From Tomocerus qinae (taxonomy: Eukaryota > Arthropoda > Collembola > Entomobryomorpha > Tomoceridae): a stretch of 64,000 nucleotides of DNA. This document shows, one piece after another, positions 36,638-50,173 of this stretch (position 1 is its first letter; the number at the start of each line of letters is the position of its first letter). The stretch spans positions 37,064,201-37,128,200 of the forward strand of contig CM034548.1 of assembly GCA_020055645.1 (NCBI GenBank), read 5' to 3'. Made by a program: the position numbers and the translations under genes. A model generated the notes under the pieces. That model ran no database searches, was not told the DNA's origin, and was given only the letters and a program-made list of their open reading frames with translations.

Positions 36638-38977
36638 CAAAAATACAATAAAATCCATGGATGACGAATTGGTTTATAGAAATTGTTAATTGGATTCCCG
36701 AAATCTCTTTTTATGTTATTGACCATCCGCATATATTGACTTTATCTATTTGTAATATTATTGAGTAATATTTCACTCTCCTTGGAGCAATAGCTGTCCG
36801 CCTAAGAAAATTTAATTTAACATTTGTATGAGCGACAGGATTGAAACAACAGTTGACCCTGGAGAATTAATTCGAGTTATACTGTATCTATAATGTGCAA
36901 TGGTGGATTTACTAATTGTTGAGATATTATTTTTATAGCTTCATGAATATCCAATGATTCAGAAATAAAAACTAATGTGAATACTTATGTTGCTTTATTT
37001 TATGACTCTTTTAAAATATAAATACTTACAATTTGACAAGAGTGAGATCAAAAATGATTACTGAAATACCACTATACCACCCAAAACCTGGCTCAGTAGC
37101 TCGAGGATGGTTCACCATGTACAAACCACTAGTTATCATTGATGCTGTGAAAGAGAAATAAATTGCGTTTATATTTATGTCTCAAACATGGATAATAGTT
37201 GTGATCCTTTTGCATTTTTTAATAGTAATAGTAAAGCAAAATTATTTACTGAAATAAAAAGTTTCCTACTTCATACTTGGCCTTAGTTGATTTTTTGGTT
37301 GAAGACTGTGTCCTGCAACATTAAAGAAATAATAATTAACATCAATGCCATAGTAGCTGACAGTGACAAATGACAGACAACAGAAAATAATAGATGGACA
37401 ATGAAAATAATTCAGTTCGATACGATCTTTGAAAACTTAAGGAATATTAAATTGTCAACTCTATGTTAACATTTTGTATTATATATATATCTTTTCTTAC
37501 TTTACAGAAGACTTAGTTCTACTTAGTCATCAGTTTTTCTGGAATTTGTCCATTGTCACTATCGACGAAGTCAACGTCAGACCACACAGCAGCGGAATGA
37601 TGAAAATGTGACAAGCAGATGGGATTCTCTTCCCTGGCAGAGATTTATTCCTTGTCTCATCTTCTCCTACCGAATCACAAAGAGTGGAGTCTGGGGCGGA
37701 CTTTAGTTCTTCCAGTATACTCCTTATCATCATTAGGAAGCCTATTATATTTAGGACCGTTACATTTACAGGACTCTAGGCGTCTAGTCTAGGACTCAGA
37801 CTTGAGAATCCTCTGCTCTGACTGATCCTCTATGCTCTAGTTACTACTGAGATTCTACAATTGAGAATTATATTTTTGAAGTCAACAAAAATAGCAATAA
37901 AAATAAGCGCTGTTTTTTCAGATTGCATAAGAATTGACTGTTTTCATTTTTGAAAACGAACAATTTTTCGCCTTTAGTAGATTCCCAAGTATATCAAGTC
38001 TATCTAAGTATATCTAAGTTCTAAAATAAAGATCGGTTCATCCGATTATGCTATTATTAGGCCATTATTGACTCATTTCTAACAAATTGCCCTGCATTAG
38101 AGTTAGGAGTGAATGTTTGCTACATCATAATATGTCCAAAATAACCAAAAATGTGTATTACAACCCGTTATACACGACTACCTTGGTAACTGTACTTTGA
38201 TTTTAGGCAAATTTGATTTTGATCCTCCTGGGTTTTGGCATGACGTTTAGGAGCAAAACGAAGACAAACATCCATACAAACATACATCCACCCTTCATAA
38301 ACATATCTTAAGGTGGTCGAAAGACGCGGTCGAGAATCAAATGTAGTGGACATTGGAATTTCTGTAATGCATATATAAAATTAAGCTTACAACCAGACCC
38401 AACAATTCATAATGTACATAATATATCAATTAGTTTAGACATGGACGTGGATTTACCTTTGGATCTCTACTATTCTCTGTGTATGTAATCAATAATGCAG
38501 TTACTGCTAGTGGCACCTTAAAGTAGAAATAGTATATAATAATGTATAGAAAAATATATAATAGAATAATTTATTTAGAATAATTTATGTAGATTACGTC
38601 TTTATTGCCACTGACCTACTTAAACTTTTTAATTTTCTATAAGATTGCGAGCTCCTGAAGGAGAATGATAAAGCAACTGGTCATAAAGGAAATCTTTTAA
38701 TGCAGTGATAGCTCGCATTGTATATTATGATATTGCCTCTCTGTAATAAACAGAATGAATTTTCCTTTTATAAGTGTTTAATCAAACGATCTATTAACCA
38801 ATTACAAGCATCCGATTCCCATTCCCCATGTATGAGTGGGAGCTTCAGATTTGACTTTAGAGTATTTCGGTCTATTTTATTATAAAAGTTCAAAAAGCCG
38901 CATTTTTTGTTTCAATTAACTTTTTTGTCACAAATTCATAATTGTTACCAAGATAGTTTAACTTAATGCAACCTAAT
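36638..38977. other. Non-coding stretch
   Basis: AT-rich with no supported gene. The - strand frame 37530-37733 (67 codons, ATG start) has a less AT-biased codon look, an acidic N-terminal half and a hydrophobic C-terminal segment, but no homology I recognise. Next to it, 37770-37860 is rich in CTAG/GACTC words. Short TCTAAGTA repeats lie at 37999-38020. Confidence 0.45.
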
Positions 38978-39007
38978 CGCTAAGGTCGCTAAGGTCGGTA
39001 AGGTCGC
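38978..39007 (+). repeat. Three tandem 9-bp units (CGCTAAGGT)
   Basis: The units CGCTAAGGT, CGCTAAGGT and CGGTAAGGT are followed by CGC. Each holds AAGGTCG, one base from the AAGGTCA half-site of orphan nuclear receptors of the FTZ-F1/ERR type. It opens a GC-richer island that runs to 39275. Confidence 0.8.
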
Positions 39008-39275
39008 ATCGCACCACCATCCCATAGTGTGGGGTATTTTAGTCTTCCCCAAGGTTGCGTTTTGTCCGGGCGAAAGTATTAGTTTTTTCCATTGGACAAA
39101 ATCAATTTTGTTCACTTTTACCCTTAAGAAACCAATTCATCCAACGCTTCTATTTCATCCCCCGCAACCCTGGTTCTCCTTCTCTGTCTCACCCCCAGCC
39201 ATGATGCTCACTACCGGTGAGGCGGCGGTTAAGCCCCACCCGCCGTGCTTAGTACGGGCGGCGGAACTTACATAA
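39008..39275. other. GC-rich island, possible old repeat
   Basis: Clearly GC-richer than the surroundings, above all at 39200-39270 with GGCGGCGG, CCACCCGCCG and GGGCGGCGG blocks that can fold on each other. A related layout (AGCCATGAT ... ACTTACA) recurs at 40050-40122. The + frame 39027-39275 is open but not protein-like. It may be a degenerate mobile element or a former CpG-rich promoter. No tRNA or rRNA structure fits. Confidence 0.3.
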
Positions 39276-39828
39276 TGATACAATGTTAGGGTCCGTATTA
39301 TAGTATGCCGAATTAATCGATGTAGTACATCGGGGAAAATAATGTTTCATGAGCATGTTTTGTAACTAAAGTATTGATTATTCAAACAATTGATGAATAC
39401 AGTAAGTCCTTCAATACAATGCTAATGCTAGGTAATATTAGTACAATGTTCTCTTTGTTAGGTAGTAGGGACTCGGATTTAGGCATAAATGTGGAAAATT
39501 GCTTAAGCCAAATTTTCATGAAAATGGGTGGAAAATCATTAATGCGATTGTGATCCTACCATATACGTTGAGATTCGCTTCAAATATGTTACCGTAAACG
39601 TAAACTTGATGACAAACGTTGTGGGGCATATGGAGTTGTTTCTAATTCTTACCCAACACATTTGCTTGGCATATGCAACCAAAGCATAACAAAAACCTTT
39701 CTGAAAGCTAAAGTAGCCCACACCAAGACATCTACTTATAAAAATACTAAACAGCCAACACTGCCGCCGAATCTTATTCAAAAGGCCTACCTAATATGGT
39801 TTATTTGTTGGTTATCACTTGACTGTAG
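39276..39828. other. Non-coding stretch
   Basis: Open on both strands over 39539-39781, with no recognised protein in either direction. No other structure seen. Confidence 0.4.
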
Positions 39829-39855
39829 CTGTGGCTGTGGAGTCCACAGCCACAG
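39829..39855. repeat. 27-bp perfect palindrome, 13-bp arms
   Basis: CTGTGGCTGTGGA at 39829-39841, one central G, then its exact reverse complement at 39843-39855. The left arm is itself a CTGTGG repeat. It sits between the two GC-rich islands. Confidence 0.9.
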
Positions 39856-40019
39856 TGTTTGCAGTGCGCTCATTACGTTGAAGAAATCAGCTGAAGTGGT
39901 ATTTCTGGTATACCTTTTTCCCTATTATACCTACCTACATGCTACACATAGAATGCTAATAACGCTATGCCTGTTCTTGTTCTATGCTCTCCCTCGTTGG
40001 GCAATCCTTACCATTTTTT

Positions 40020-41080
40020 TCCATTCCTAGCTACAAAGCGTAGTTCTCAGCCATGATATTTAGTTACGTACGGTGGCGTCTGACATCCATTTTCGGCGAA
40101 TCACCGCAGCGGAGACTTACAGGAAGTGTGGCTAAGCTATAAATAGACTCCAAAACTCCACTTTATTAAGTTACGCTTTGATTTTCACAGATATTTTATA
40201 ATGTATCAATTCTTTTAATGTTGTAATGGTAAGAACTTGTCTAAATGTTGAATATTACAATGAATCGGTTACCAGTTGTATTATTGTAGTGGAGCATACT
40301 TTATGTTAGCCAAACATATCTGTATTTTAGGGTAACCTATGATCTATTATAAGCAATTAACGTAATATTAGGTGAGCCATTAGAGTCTGATGCACAATAA
40401 TAATAGTGTTGCCATGTATGTCCACATGTTCATAAGTTGTATGGCATTAGGTTATAAAATAGTCTTAAAATGTATGGCGTATCTTTATCAACGGTCTGAA
40501 TTTTGTATGAGAGTCAAAGCAATTAGTTTGAAAAAATATGGTCATAAAATCTTGATTATACAAAAAAATATATATAAATGAGAGTAATACAAATTCAAAC
40601 AGTAAGGATGCACCATCATTTTTAAGACTGTTTTTATAACTTGATGCGATACAAAATTCCGGTATGTTCCATATCATTATATAAATACTTTTATTGTTTT
40701 AAAATAGAATATAAATTAAGACTACAACAACAGTCTGATTTTTACCACTTTAAATCCATATTTACCAAAGTTATATCTGTTTTATCTTGAATAAAATTGG
40801 ATAACTAATTCATGGCTTTAACTGGTAGAAAAAACCATTTTCTTCAATTTATTCAAAGCATTCTTGATCTCTTAAACAATTGTCACTTCCTTGGCCCACT
40901 GAAAAGCTGGCCATGTCGCATCCTTTTTAATATGGTGCCTGCCAGCGTCGGCAGCAAAAAAAGTTTCTAAAAGGTGGAGGCGGTAGTTGGCCGTCACGGC
41001 TGGGAGCTGGTGTTAAGGAAGGAATTTCTAACGAAGGCCATCGATTTCTAACGTATTTCAACTATGTGATGCAGTCACGT
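40020..41080. other. Further GC-richer islands, possible mobile-element remnant
   Basis: Segments 40050-40130 and 40890-41060 are GC-richer than the flanks, with short hairpins such as GCCGT-C-ACGGC around 40990 and a repeated ATTTCTAACG (about 41028 and 41045). Between them 40200-40880 is ordinary AT-rich sequence. No terminal repeats or transposase seen, so I cannot assign a class. Confidence 0.25.
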
Positions 41081-44000
41081 GTGGAAGCTCGAAATGAAGT
41101 TTGAAATTCTATCTAACAGCTATGGTATAGAAGATCTTTGTGTCCTTTCTGTAGTATCTATTGTATCTATACTATAATATTGTTCCAAAAGCAATATTAT
41201 TAGGATTAAAGATACATCTTGTAATAGATTGGTTGTTATATGTTTAAGGTTGAGACGCTACATTACTGTACTACATTAAATGGTAATTAATGTTTTTGTG
41301 TAATATCGTGTGGAAGTCCAAGTATAGATAAGTAATAGCTAAATTTTCACATTTTTCAACAACGATCAATTCATACATGAAGTGTTAAAGTCGCGCATGT
41401 ACCCAATATCTGAAGATATTGCAAGGAAACGTGAGAATGAAACTTCTTATTTTGTTACTTAGGCATAAGTGAGATTAAAAGAAACAATTGTGCTCCAAAT
41501 GTATTTTCGTTACAAAAGCATACAAAAGTCTTACAACAAATTATTGTGTCAATTTTACCAATAGTGCTTCGTTTCCCTAACTCCATGAAGGATGAGCTAC
41601 TCGTTCATTCGTCGGAATAATTCTTCCTTACACAGGTACCTTAATGATGGCTTTATTACTATACGACCTTAAAATACCAATTGGCGCATTTCATGGAACT
41701 ATAACACTAACTATATGTACTACAAACACATAGAGAGAGGAAGTGTATGATTTGCACAATAGTAGGAAGCTATACATTTGAAATATTGAAATGGAATAAT
41801 ATATTAAACCGAATAATATTTCCTTAAAGACCACATCTGCATGTGGCATGTGTGTTTCTGTAACTTAAGTCTTAAGAGTTATGATGAGGAATGTGTATTA
41901 ATTACAATTTTTAATTTGCACATCTGTTAAATGCATATGTACTAAAGGATTGATTTACTAAGTACTATAATATTTTAATTTTTCCATCCATCCATTAAAT
42001 AAGTTAATTGCTCTAGAGCGTGTTTCTCGCGTATTATATTCTCTCCTTAATCTCTCTCTACTTTTCCCTATCTCTATTTATACATTTTTTGGTATTGCAT
42101 TAAACTTTGCAATGTGGTGGATTGATCAAATAAGAAATTGAGTGTGTTTATATATGAAATCACTTTCAAGAACCTATCTGTTTATTTAAGTCTAGATGTT
42201 TTAATAGAAACATGCTTTCCTTCTGTCAGCAAATAAGAATTATTTGGCTTAATCCCATTTAATATCCTCTCTATTATAATTACATGTTCCAAATGTCTTT
42301 TGGTTGTCTTAAATCGGAAAAATTATCAAAATGAAGCTAGATAAAAAATAACATTTTACTCATTAAAACTAAAAAATCCGGCAATACAAATATTATTGTT
42401 ATGATATTTCATAGACAGAAATGTTATGAAAATACTTTTGTGTAACTCAATATGTAATCAATATTGGTATTATATGGCTTGCAGTTGTATCTTGTGTTTG
42501 TTGTGCATTAGATTTATACAAAAATACTCAATATTATAATGTGATAACATGGGAAAGTTTTGTATCAAGATGTGGATTTGATAGTGCAGTAAAGTAGTAG
42601 TTTTGTTAACCAGCAATATCATATTTCACCTATATCTGTTGGTACAAATATGTACATACTATTACATAGGTAATACTATATGGATAGAAATATTGATATT
42701 TGGAGGGCTGCGACAGAGTTGAACTAGTTAATCTGTTATAACAAGGATATGAGCAAGCAGGTTACATATAGAAATAAAATAACGGATTAGTATCAAGTTA
42801 TAGTGAAGGTATATTTGTTTAGTTCATGTTACTAAAAGTCAGTAGATGTGATTTTTTGTCTTCTTAATACCGAAATGGGGGAAATCATCCAATGGGATGT
42901 AGAAATATATTTATAATTAGCTTGCTATAGTTTTTAATTGACTATTGGGATCAAATGCCGCTATTTCATTGGAGTTTGTGGACTTATTTAATTGTTAAAT
43001 AGATGTGTAGTATTACATAAAACTACTTATTAGGTACAATTGTTAAGGTCACCTACTGAACAACTACATAAATAGCATTTATTACAGCTAAAGAATGCCA
43101 ATGCAATGCCTACACTCAATCAACGGTCATGCACGTTGTACTTGTACAAGAGTCACAAAACAATAAAAGAACAATAGATTGGTGAAGCTTTTAGTTAAAA
43201 CAAAGTCATGTTTCTTATGTTGTAGTTTAAAATTGGCAATAATCAAGTACAGCTTAAAACTTAATGATTGTTTTATTGTTAACCCATAACTTCCCAAGTC
43301 GCTATTAACTCAAGGTAAATGTGGACACGCGTGAGATCTTTTTATTGTCTAAAAATAATCTTTGAAATGTTGTAATATTTCGTCAAAAATTAAGGGTACG
43401 AATAGTTTTAACAAACTGTAGTTCATGAAAGAAGAATTGAATACCAGCATAATAGTTTTAAATAAAAATTGTAGGAAAACTGTCCAAGAGTTAGAAAATG
43501 CTGGCGTACCCGTACCACACACATTGGTCGCAACAAATTAGGCAGATGTACAAGAGAAATGTATTTTATTACAGACTTTTAGGGCTATGTCGCCAAAAAA
43601 ATGTCGGACATGTTTATTATAAGAAATGTCATCTGAATAAGTAGCTCGGTGCCCATATTAGACCAAGATAAAAACGGAGATTTTGTGCCAGCAATGTCAC
43701 GGCTTTAATGTAACGGTCTTGTAAGTTCAGCCAGATGATCATTGTAGTGAATGATGCGACGGAAACGCCAAGCGGAGCAACGACGTCATGTAATATTATT
43801 CACTCTGTAGGTATTAGCCAGGCATCTGGTCCATAGTCTCGTTTTCCTGGTGTATTTATAATACCTGCTCTTAGGGCTTTTCTAACTCTCTACCCTGATA
43901 GAGACGCAAACATTCATCACTAACTACTAACCAAGTTTAAGTCTTCAGAGACTTTCCAACTAACCTAAAGTCACATTTTCGTAAAACAGCGACTTATATT

Positions 44001-44481
44001 TTGAATTTAAAAAATCTGCAAAATTTCTGTAAATTGATCGTAATTTTTATTCTAATATGTAAAATTTTCAAACTTTAGAAAAATATTATACATATAATAA
44101 ATGCAAGTGCTATTTATCTATTGTAAATGAAACAGATTGTGACGAATCATAACATTAAAAGTTATCAGGCTGCCTATTGTGTCTTCACAAATTTTCGAAG
44201 CTAATAAGAGCTAATGGAATAGTTTAAGAACCGGTACTAACGGGAATAAATATCAGTTTAAGTTTGGATAAAGTGGGCAGTTTCCTTTCTATGCAACTCA
44301 TGAATATTTTAACGTGAGATAGAATGAACGACAAAAGTTCGGGCAATCTGGTGAATGCGGGCATCCTTTGTGGACCTCTAAGTAGTAATTACTAGCATAG
44401 ATGTCTTTGTGCCGTTAAACTGCATTATGACAGTACTTATTGTGTAATTGTGCAATACGTAAATGCCAAAAGGCTGGGTGA
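41081..44481. other. Non-coding stretch
   Basis: AT-rich, with no open frame above about 60 codons in this stretch. No RNA gene or long repeat recognised. Confidence 0.55.
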
Positions 44482-44955
44482 GCTTGTGAGTGCGATGGCA
44501 GTAAAAATATATTATTAACTTTAAACTGGATTAAGAAGGTTAACGAATTTAGAGAAGAAATAGGACCAGAGATAATAATACGTGAGTGCCTTGACGAAGT
44601 CCATAAAGTGAGTACAGCTAAAAAGGTCGGTATTTTTAATCAACCTCCTTCCTCTTTATGGCAGTCGACAAAGTTATACAGATGTGACGTCACAGAAGAA
44701 TTCAATGCACACGTTTGTCCGAAAGTGTCCCTTAGATTGTGCGACACTCTTTATGGATGTTCCCGTATCATAATGGGAAAAACTAATAGAGTTGAGAAAG
44801 GAGAAATGTACCTTAAAGTTTTAGCAAGAAACGACAAAAGTATCAGGTCAGGGCTGCATATTCTTGTCGCGTATGATCCAATTCAATGTCGGATTCCGGT
44901 TGCTTTTCTGGCCGTGAAAAATGCACCGAATGGGAAGACGTTGATAGCGTGCTGA
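44482..44955 (+). other. 158-codon open frame of unknown nature
   Basis: The frame is open from just after TGA at 44479-44481 to TGA at 44953-44955 and has no ATG before 44773. The composition is protein-like: balanced charged residues, Cys, Pro and Gly, with stretches such as LRLCDTLYGC and GLHILVAYDPIQC. I recognise no domain. It could be an internal exon, an exon of a decayed gene or transposon, or chance. No strong acceptor is seen at its start. Confidence 0.25.
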
Positions 44956-47900
44956 CAGTGACACTCTGGTTTTGTCTGGCGGTAGGTAGAATACACTTTG
45001 GAACTTATCGTTGTTAGGAGTAGTTGGGCTCAAAACATTATCTCAAGGTACATTGAGATGGATGTTCAGCTCATCTTACTTACTTGACTCATGTAAATTA
45101 ATAGGCTAAGGTTAAAGCCAAGTTAACGCAAAATGGCCATGGAGGTATTCCAATTTCCACCTTATTCTCGGAGAGAGACAGTCGACTTACGTGACTAGGT
45201 CGCCATGTAGAATGCATCATCTATTTAAAATAAACATTTATATTAAGTCAGACTCTCATTTTTGTGGGCACTCAACAACAGATTTTCCGCTCCTGCCTTA
45301 ATTCAACCCATATGCTTTTACCCGATCCTCTCTGAAACTAGAATGACTAAATGGAATAGTTCACCAATCATTTTTCCACTCATAACCTAATGAATAATAA
45401 AATTTATGTGGTGTGGCTGACTGCAGTTAAGTCGATAGTTAACCCTCCCAAAAAAGTGGCACAGAGAGTTCGGTATCACTGCATTGAGTGGAGTGTATGG
45501 CCTTAGCAGTCAAAATTCATGTGACATGACGAGATATACTAGACAGTTAGCGTCAGCGTCATACATCCTGTATCATCGAATAAGTTCCAATCTGTCGTTT
45601 AACAGAGAGAAATAAGATAAGTGGTTCATTAACATGTTATTGGCTAGACAGCACTGTGTCTATTTATCTCTTTCTGCTGGTGGAAATATTTCTTCAGATT
45701 TAAAATTCTTGAGTGTGGATTTATCTCTGCTTGAAAGTGGTGCAATGTCTGGGAAGACTGTAACAAAACAGAGTTTATTTTTTCTGTTGAATTATGTCGG
45801 TGAGACATTGAGCCCGAAGGGAAGAACCTTTCTTTCTGTTCTCCACATCATCATCTCATCGCCAAGATGAAACGACTGAGAATACTTACAAAACCTTGGC
45901 TTAGTTCGTCTCTCTCATTTCCTCACATCACAGAGTATGCTTTGCATCAGTCAACCAGCTCCCGACTCCATCACTCTATCCATAATATTTCCATCCATCC
46001 ACCGTTTACTACTCTACTAATTATTAGATTACGCTGTTGAGAAACATTTGTTCAAGTGCAGACTTTTAATAACAGCACCAGCTCCTGCTACATCCACCAA
46101 ATATTATTATTTTCTGTTGAGTAGGAGATATTGATCTTATTATCATCGTTCTATATCTATTTTACTATGCTTTTCTCTACAATTTCCTGCTTATTACATT
46201 TTGAATTTTGTAAACTCCGGGTGTATATTTACAAATAGAAAGAGCTAGTAGAAATTGAATGAGGGAAGCAAAATGAAAAGAAGAAACAAAATTATCCATA
46301 GGAGGGGAGAGTAGCTGGATGTCAAATTTTAAGATGAAAGTGGGACTCTCTCGTTCGCATCGCCCCGACCAACCCTCCATCGTCGGTGCGGCGTCCGCCT
46401 GTGAAAGTCCTCTCTGCTAGCTACTACCTACTTACTTACTTGTACTGCTTCCTCAAATACTACTCCATGGATTGCCAACAACGTTTATTCTTACCCTGTG
46501 GGACAGCAACACTAAAAATATCTATGATATAGTTATACTGGAGGTGAATCTATTCCCTAGCATTGCTACTGACTGCCTACTTAGTAGTTCCATGTACGAG
46601 GAGGAGAAGACGAGTGAGGGACGTTGAGTTGACGTGGAAGGGAATGGAATGATGGGTAACCTGAACTTTGGGATAGTTGATCGTTTCAATGCATCAGGCA
46701 AAATAGGGACTTAGGGAGATGTTTTTCCTAAAGACTCTTGTTAACTCCGTCCATGTATATCTATCGTTCTAGTATTAATATTGGAAGTTGCAGCAGTTCG
46801 TTCACAGTCAGTTGCTTTTCAACCTCACATCCACATGGAAAACAGAAACGGTCGAACGACGTAAAACTCGGCCCATTCAGGTCCATGCAGTCCTCCTCAC
46901 GACAGTTGTCTGTCTCATTGTCTCTGACGGAAGGTCGGAGATTGTTCTCCTAAAGTGGAACTGAAGCTTCTACTAAATACAAAACGGACGGACTGCACAC
47001 ACACTACTCTGCTAGTATATCTACAACAAAATAAATAAACTGAACCAAGTGCAGTAGTAAGTATGAATGGAAATAGGGGAAAGGAGATGGCCTGATATTT
47101 GAAAATAGGGGAACCATATCTATCACGTAGGGAACTCAACATTGTCAGTAGACACTGCAACTCTAATTCTACATTTGTTACAGGACTTTAAGAACATTTA
47201 AAAACCATTAAGTACTCTAGGACTATATAAAATCACTTCTATTATCCTACGCTAACTTTTAAGACATGTTAGGATTGCGTAACAATAATAATACTGACTA
47301 GCCTAATAATGTAGAGATGGAAACCTCAGTCGTGCAATAGATTCAATTGACCGGAAATTAATAAATTAAACAATTCCTTCAAAGTGGTAGTTTCCATAAT
47401 ACTTTCCTACCATATATTATCATGTACACTTTCAAACTTTGTCAGACTATATTTATTATCCTATATTCCAAATGGAAAAGTTCTATCTTCATTGGCTTTT
47501 TATATATCTACATCTAAGTAGTATTAGACAATGTTATATGTACAATTTCCCTTCTTGATAATTTGACTATAAGTTGCAGTCATGAATGACTTCTCTACAC
47601 GAGTTATCACCTTCTAAGGTACCTACCTACTGCAGTAGATGTATAAAGGACCTGTAACATTCTACATCAATATGCTCTATCACAATACTTAATAGGACCG
47701 TATAGTAATAATATTATATTTTTCTTTCATATACCTAACCAGTACCACTTGACGATTACGACTGGGTGAATGTTTGTTAAATTGTACGATGCAAACTTTA
47801 TGTTGCTACTGATACGACTTTACACGTATGTCTCATTTAGAGTTTAGATTCATAAATAAATGTAGGTACATTTTAGAAAGCCCAGCCTGTCATAGGATGG

Positions 47901-50173
47901 AAAAAAACCTGCTTACCACTTCGGCTGTTAGTCCAATCGGGAGTTCAGCATTTATTTATAAAAAAAAACATATCAACAAATGCTTCCATATTAGAAAGAG
48001 TCGCCACTCTTTAAGAGCACGTTGCTCTTAAATCGCAGACTGTATTTCAGAGATTGCTGATGTAATTAAGCAACACAAAATATCTTGGTGCAATTCCATT
48101 CAAAACTCCAAGCTAATTCAACTGATTTCTCAATTCATGAATTTTCTTTCAAATGAACACAATTTACAATATGCTCTGTATGTCTTTAGTTATTTCATGT
48201 AAAATAATATTGGATGCATTGGCATCTTTCCTTCGAGCTTTACCTACGTTATTTAAATTTTCTCTGTATTTCAACAGAATGTCATAGCTTATTATTAATT
48301 TTTGTATGAAAACGTTGCTAAATTATCCATGTCCAAAAAAGTAGTTGTTGTGGACTTGTAGTTGATGTGGTATTTTGATTAAATGTTTTCTGAATAGGTT
48401 AGTGTCTGTCCGTGTACTCCTTATGGATGTGCATATGACCTGCCCAAATATTTTACTTTGGAATTTAGATGTATCTGAGTAAGTTTTATGTTGAACGATA
48501 ACAAGAACGTACTAAGCTAAGCTTTAGGCTGACAAATATAGATTCCTTAGCGTTCCGCTATCCACCCACTACTTTCTAGACAATGCATTCTAACCCAATA
48601 CCAATCCTAGTTTAATAGTAAACGGTTAGCACAGGTAAATAACTACCATAACCCAATTGCATTTCCCGATAAAAGAGTTTTAAATAAGGTAGAGTAGAGC
48701 AAGAAGTTTAATTGCCCCATGGACTGCATTTAGCAGGCGTTAGACCTGGCAAAGTAGAGAATTAGTGACCAGAAATAAAATTTAATTTAATGTACCATTT
48801 CATTTACCTAACGAGATGAATTACGAATTATGAAATATATCAAATAGTTCACCTCACTGAACAAAGTTACAGTTGTATCAAATAAAGCTTGCTAATCGTA
48901 TTATTAGCTGGTAATATGACTTATAACAATATGATAAGGTATAATTTATGTACAAGAGTAGTTGTTTACCATAGGCATAGAAACTTAACTTATAATATAC
49001 CTATGCCTAGCATTATTTGGTTGAGTGAATCGTGTAGTCATCTACTAATGTCTGTTGTGTACTCTACTGCTCTGAATATAACTAAAGTTGTGGCAATATA
49101 AAGTAGAATATAGCCAAGAGTTCAACTTAAACGGCGTGATGCGTCTAAATGAAACCCTAATGCATTCGATCCAACAACCCTTTAACACTGTAGAGTTAGA
49201 ATATAAGGCTAAGGTACCTATATATTGTCTCATCATGTTAATTAACTCTGCATTATATTGTATGCATAGAAATAGAAGGTACAACTATACTGCATATGTG
49301 TACAATTTACGATGTTCTTAGGGGTCGCGCCTTGCGTCCTTTAGAGAAGGGAGGAAATAGAGATTTTCGTTACGAGAGCCATACTATTAGAATGCGATGG
49401 TATAGGGGAGAGGGTTAAAAATCGACTTACGAAGGATATGTACAACCCCTTTATATATTTCGTCAATCTGTGAAGCGTATTAGTTAGACGAAGTAAAAGG
49501 CAACTTGAACAGAACGTATTCTATCTAACTCGAAGGCAAAACAAAGAGCATCGCTTTTCGACAGACTTTATTAGAGTCGGGATTCTAAGGATGCGGTCGA
49601 CAGTTTACAATATCCACTCTCAAGGTCTCAATGTATGCACTACTCTGGCTGCTTACGAAAAAAATATCACAGTTCTAGGCCGATGAATAATCCATTATGA
49701 AGTGTACTGTACATCATAACAAAATTTCATGCTGCCACTAACAGTAGCTACTAACAGCCACAAAACACAGACATAAATGAGATAGTTATTGTAGCTATTT
49801 CCGACAATATTTAATAAAAAGGACCTAATAGAAACTTACTGGTTAAATTAGATGCTTAGGTATTGCTACCATAATATGCATATGAATACCAGACATAATA
49901 TAAGGAAGTCTTCACAATTCTCAATGGGTTAAAATATTAAGTTTGTATTTTGTATTAATGTAATATTTGTTGGGGTTATTTATAAACTAATTATTTATTT
50001 ACTAGTAAATCTACTTAAAATAAGTAAAGGTACCTAGAAATCAATTTCTGGAGAAAGGTTGGTGTATTATTACAAATGGAAATATAGGCAGTAGGTATGT
50101 AGATGTAGTTAGTAGAGTGGATTAAATAGTAACTGTCTCGTTCCCAGCTCTGTGGGATAGATGCAAAAGGAAT
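44956..50173. other. Non-coding stretch, mixed composition
   Basis: Patches at 45380-46000 and 46300-47000 are less AT-rich than the average. The ATG-started 78-codon frame at 45634-45870 is not a protein I know. ACTT/ACCT microsatellite-like runs lie near 46425-46440. At 48010-48032 there is a 10-bp-arm hairpin (TTTAAGAGCA and its complement) and at 49997-50010 a 14-bp palindrome. These patches could be upstream regulatory or 5' UTR sequence of nemo, but nothing proves it. Confidence 0.4.
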
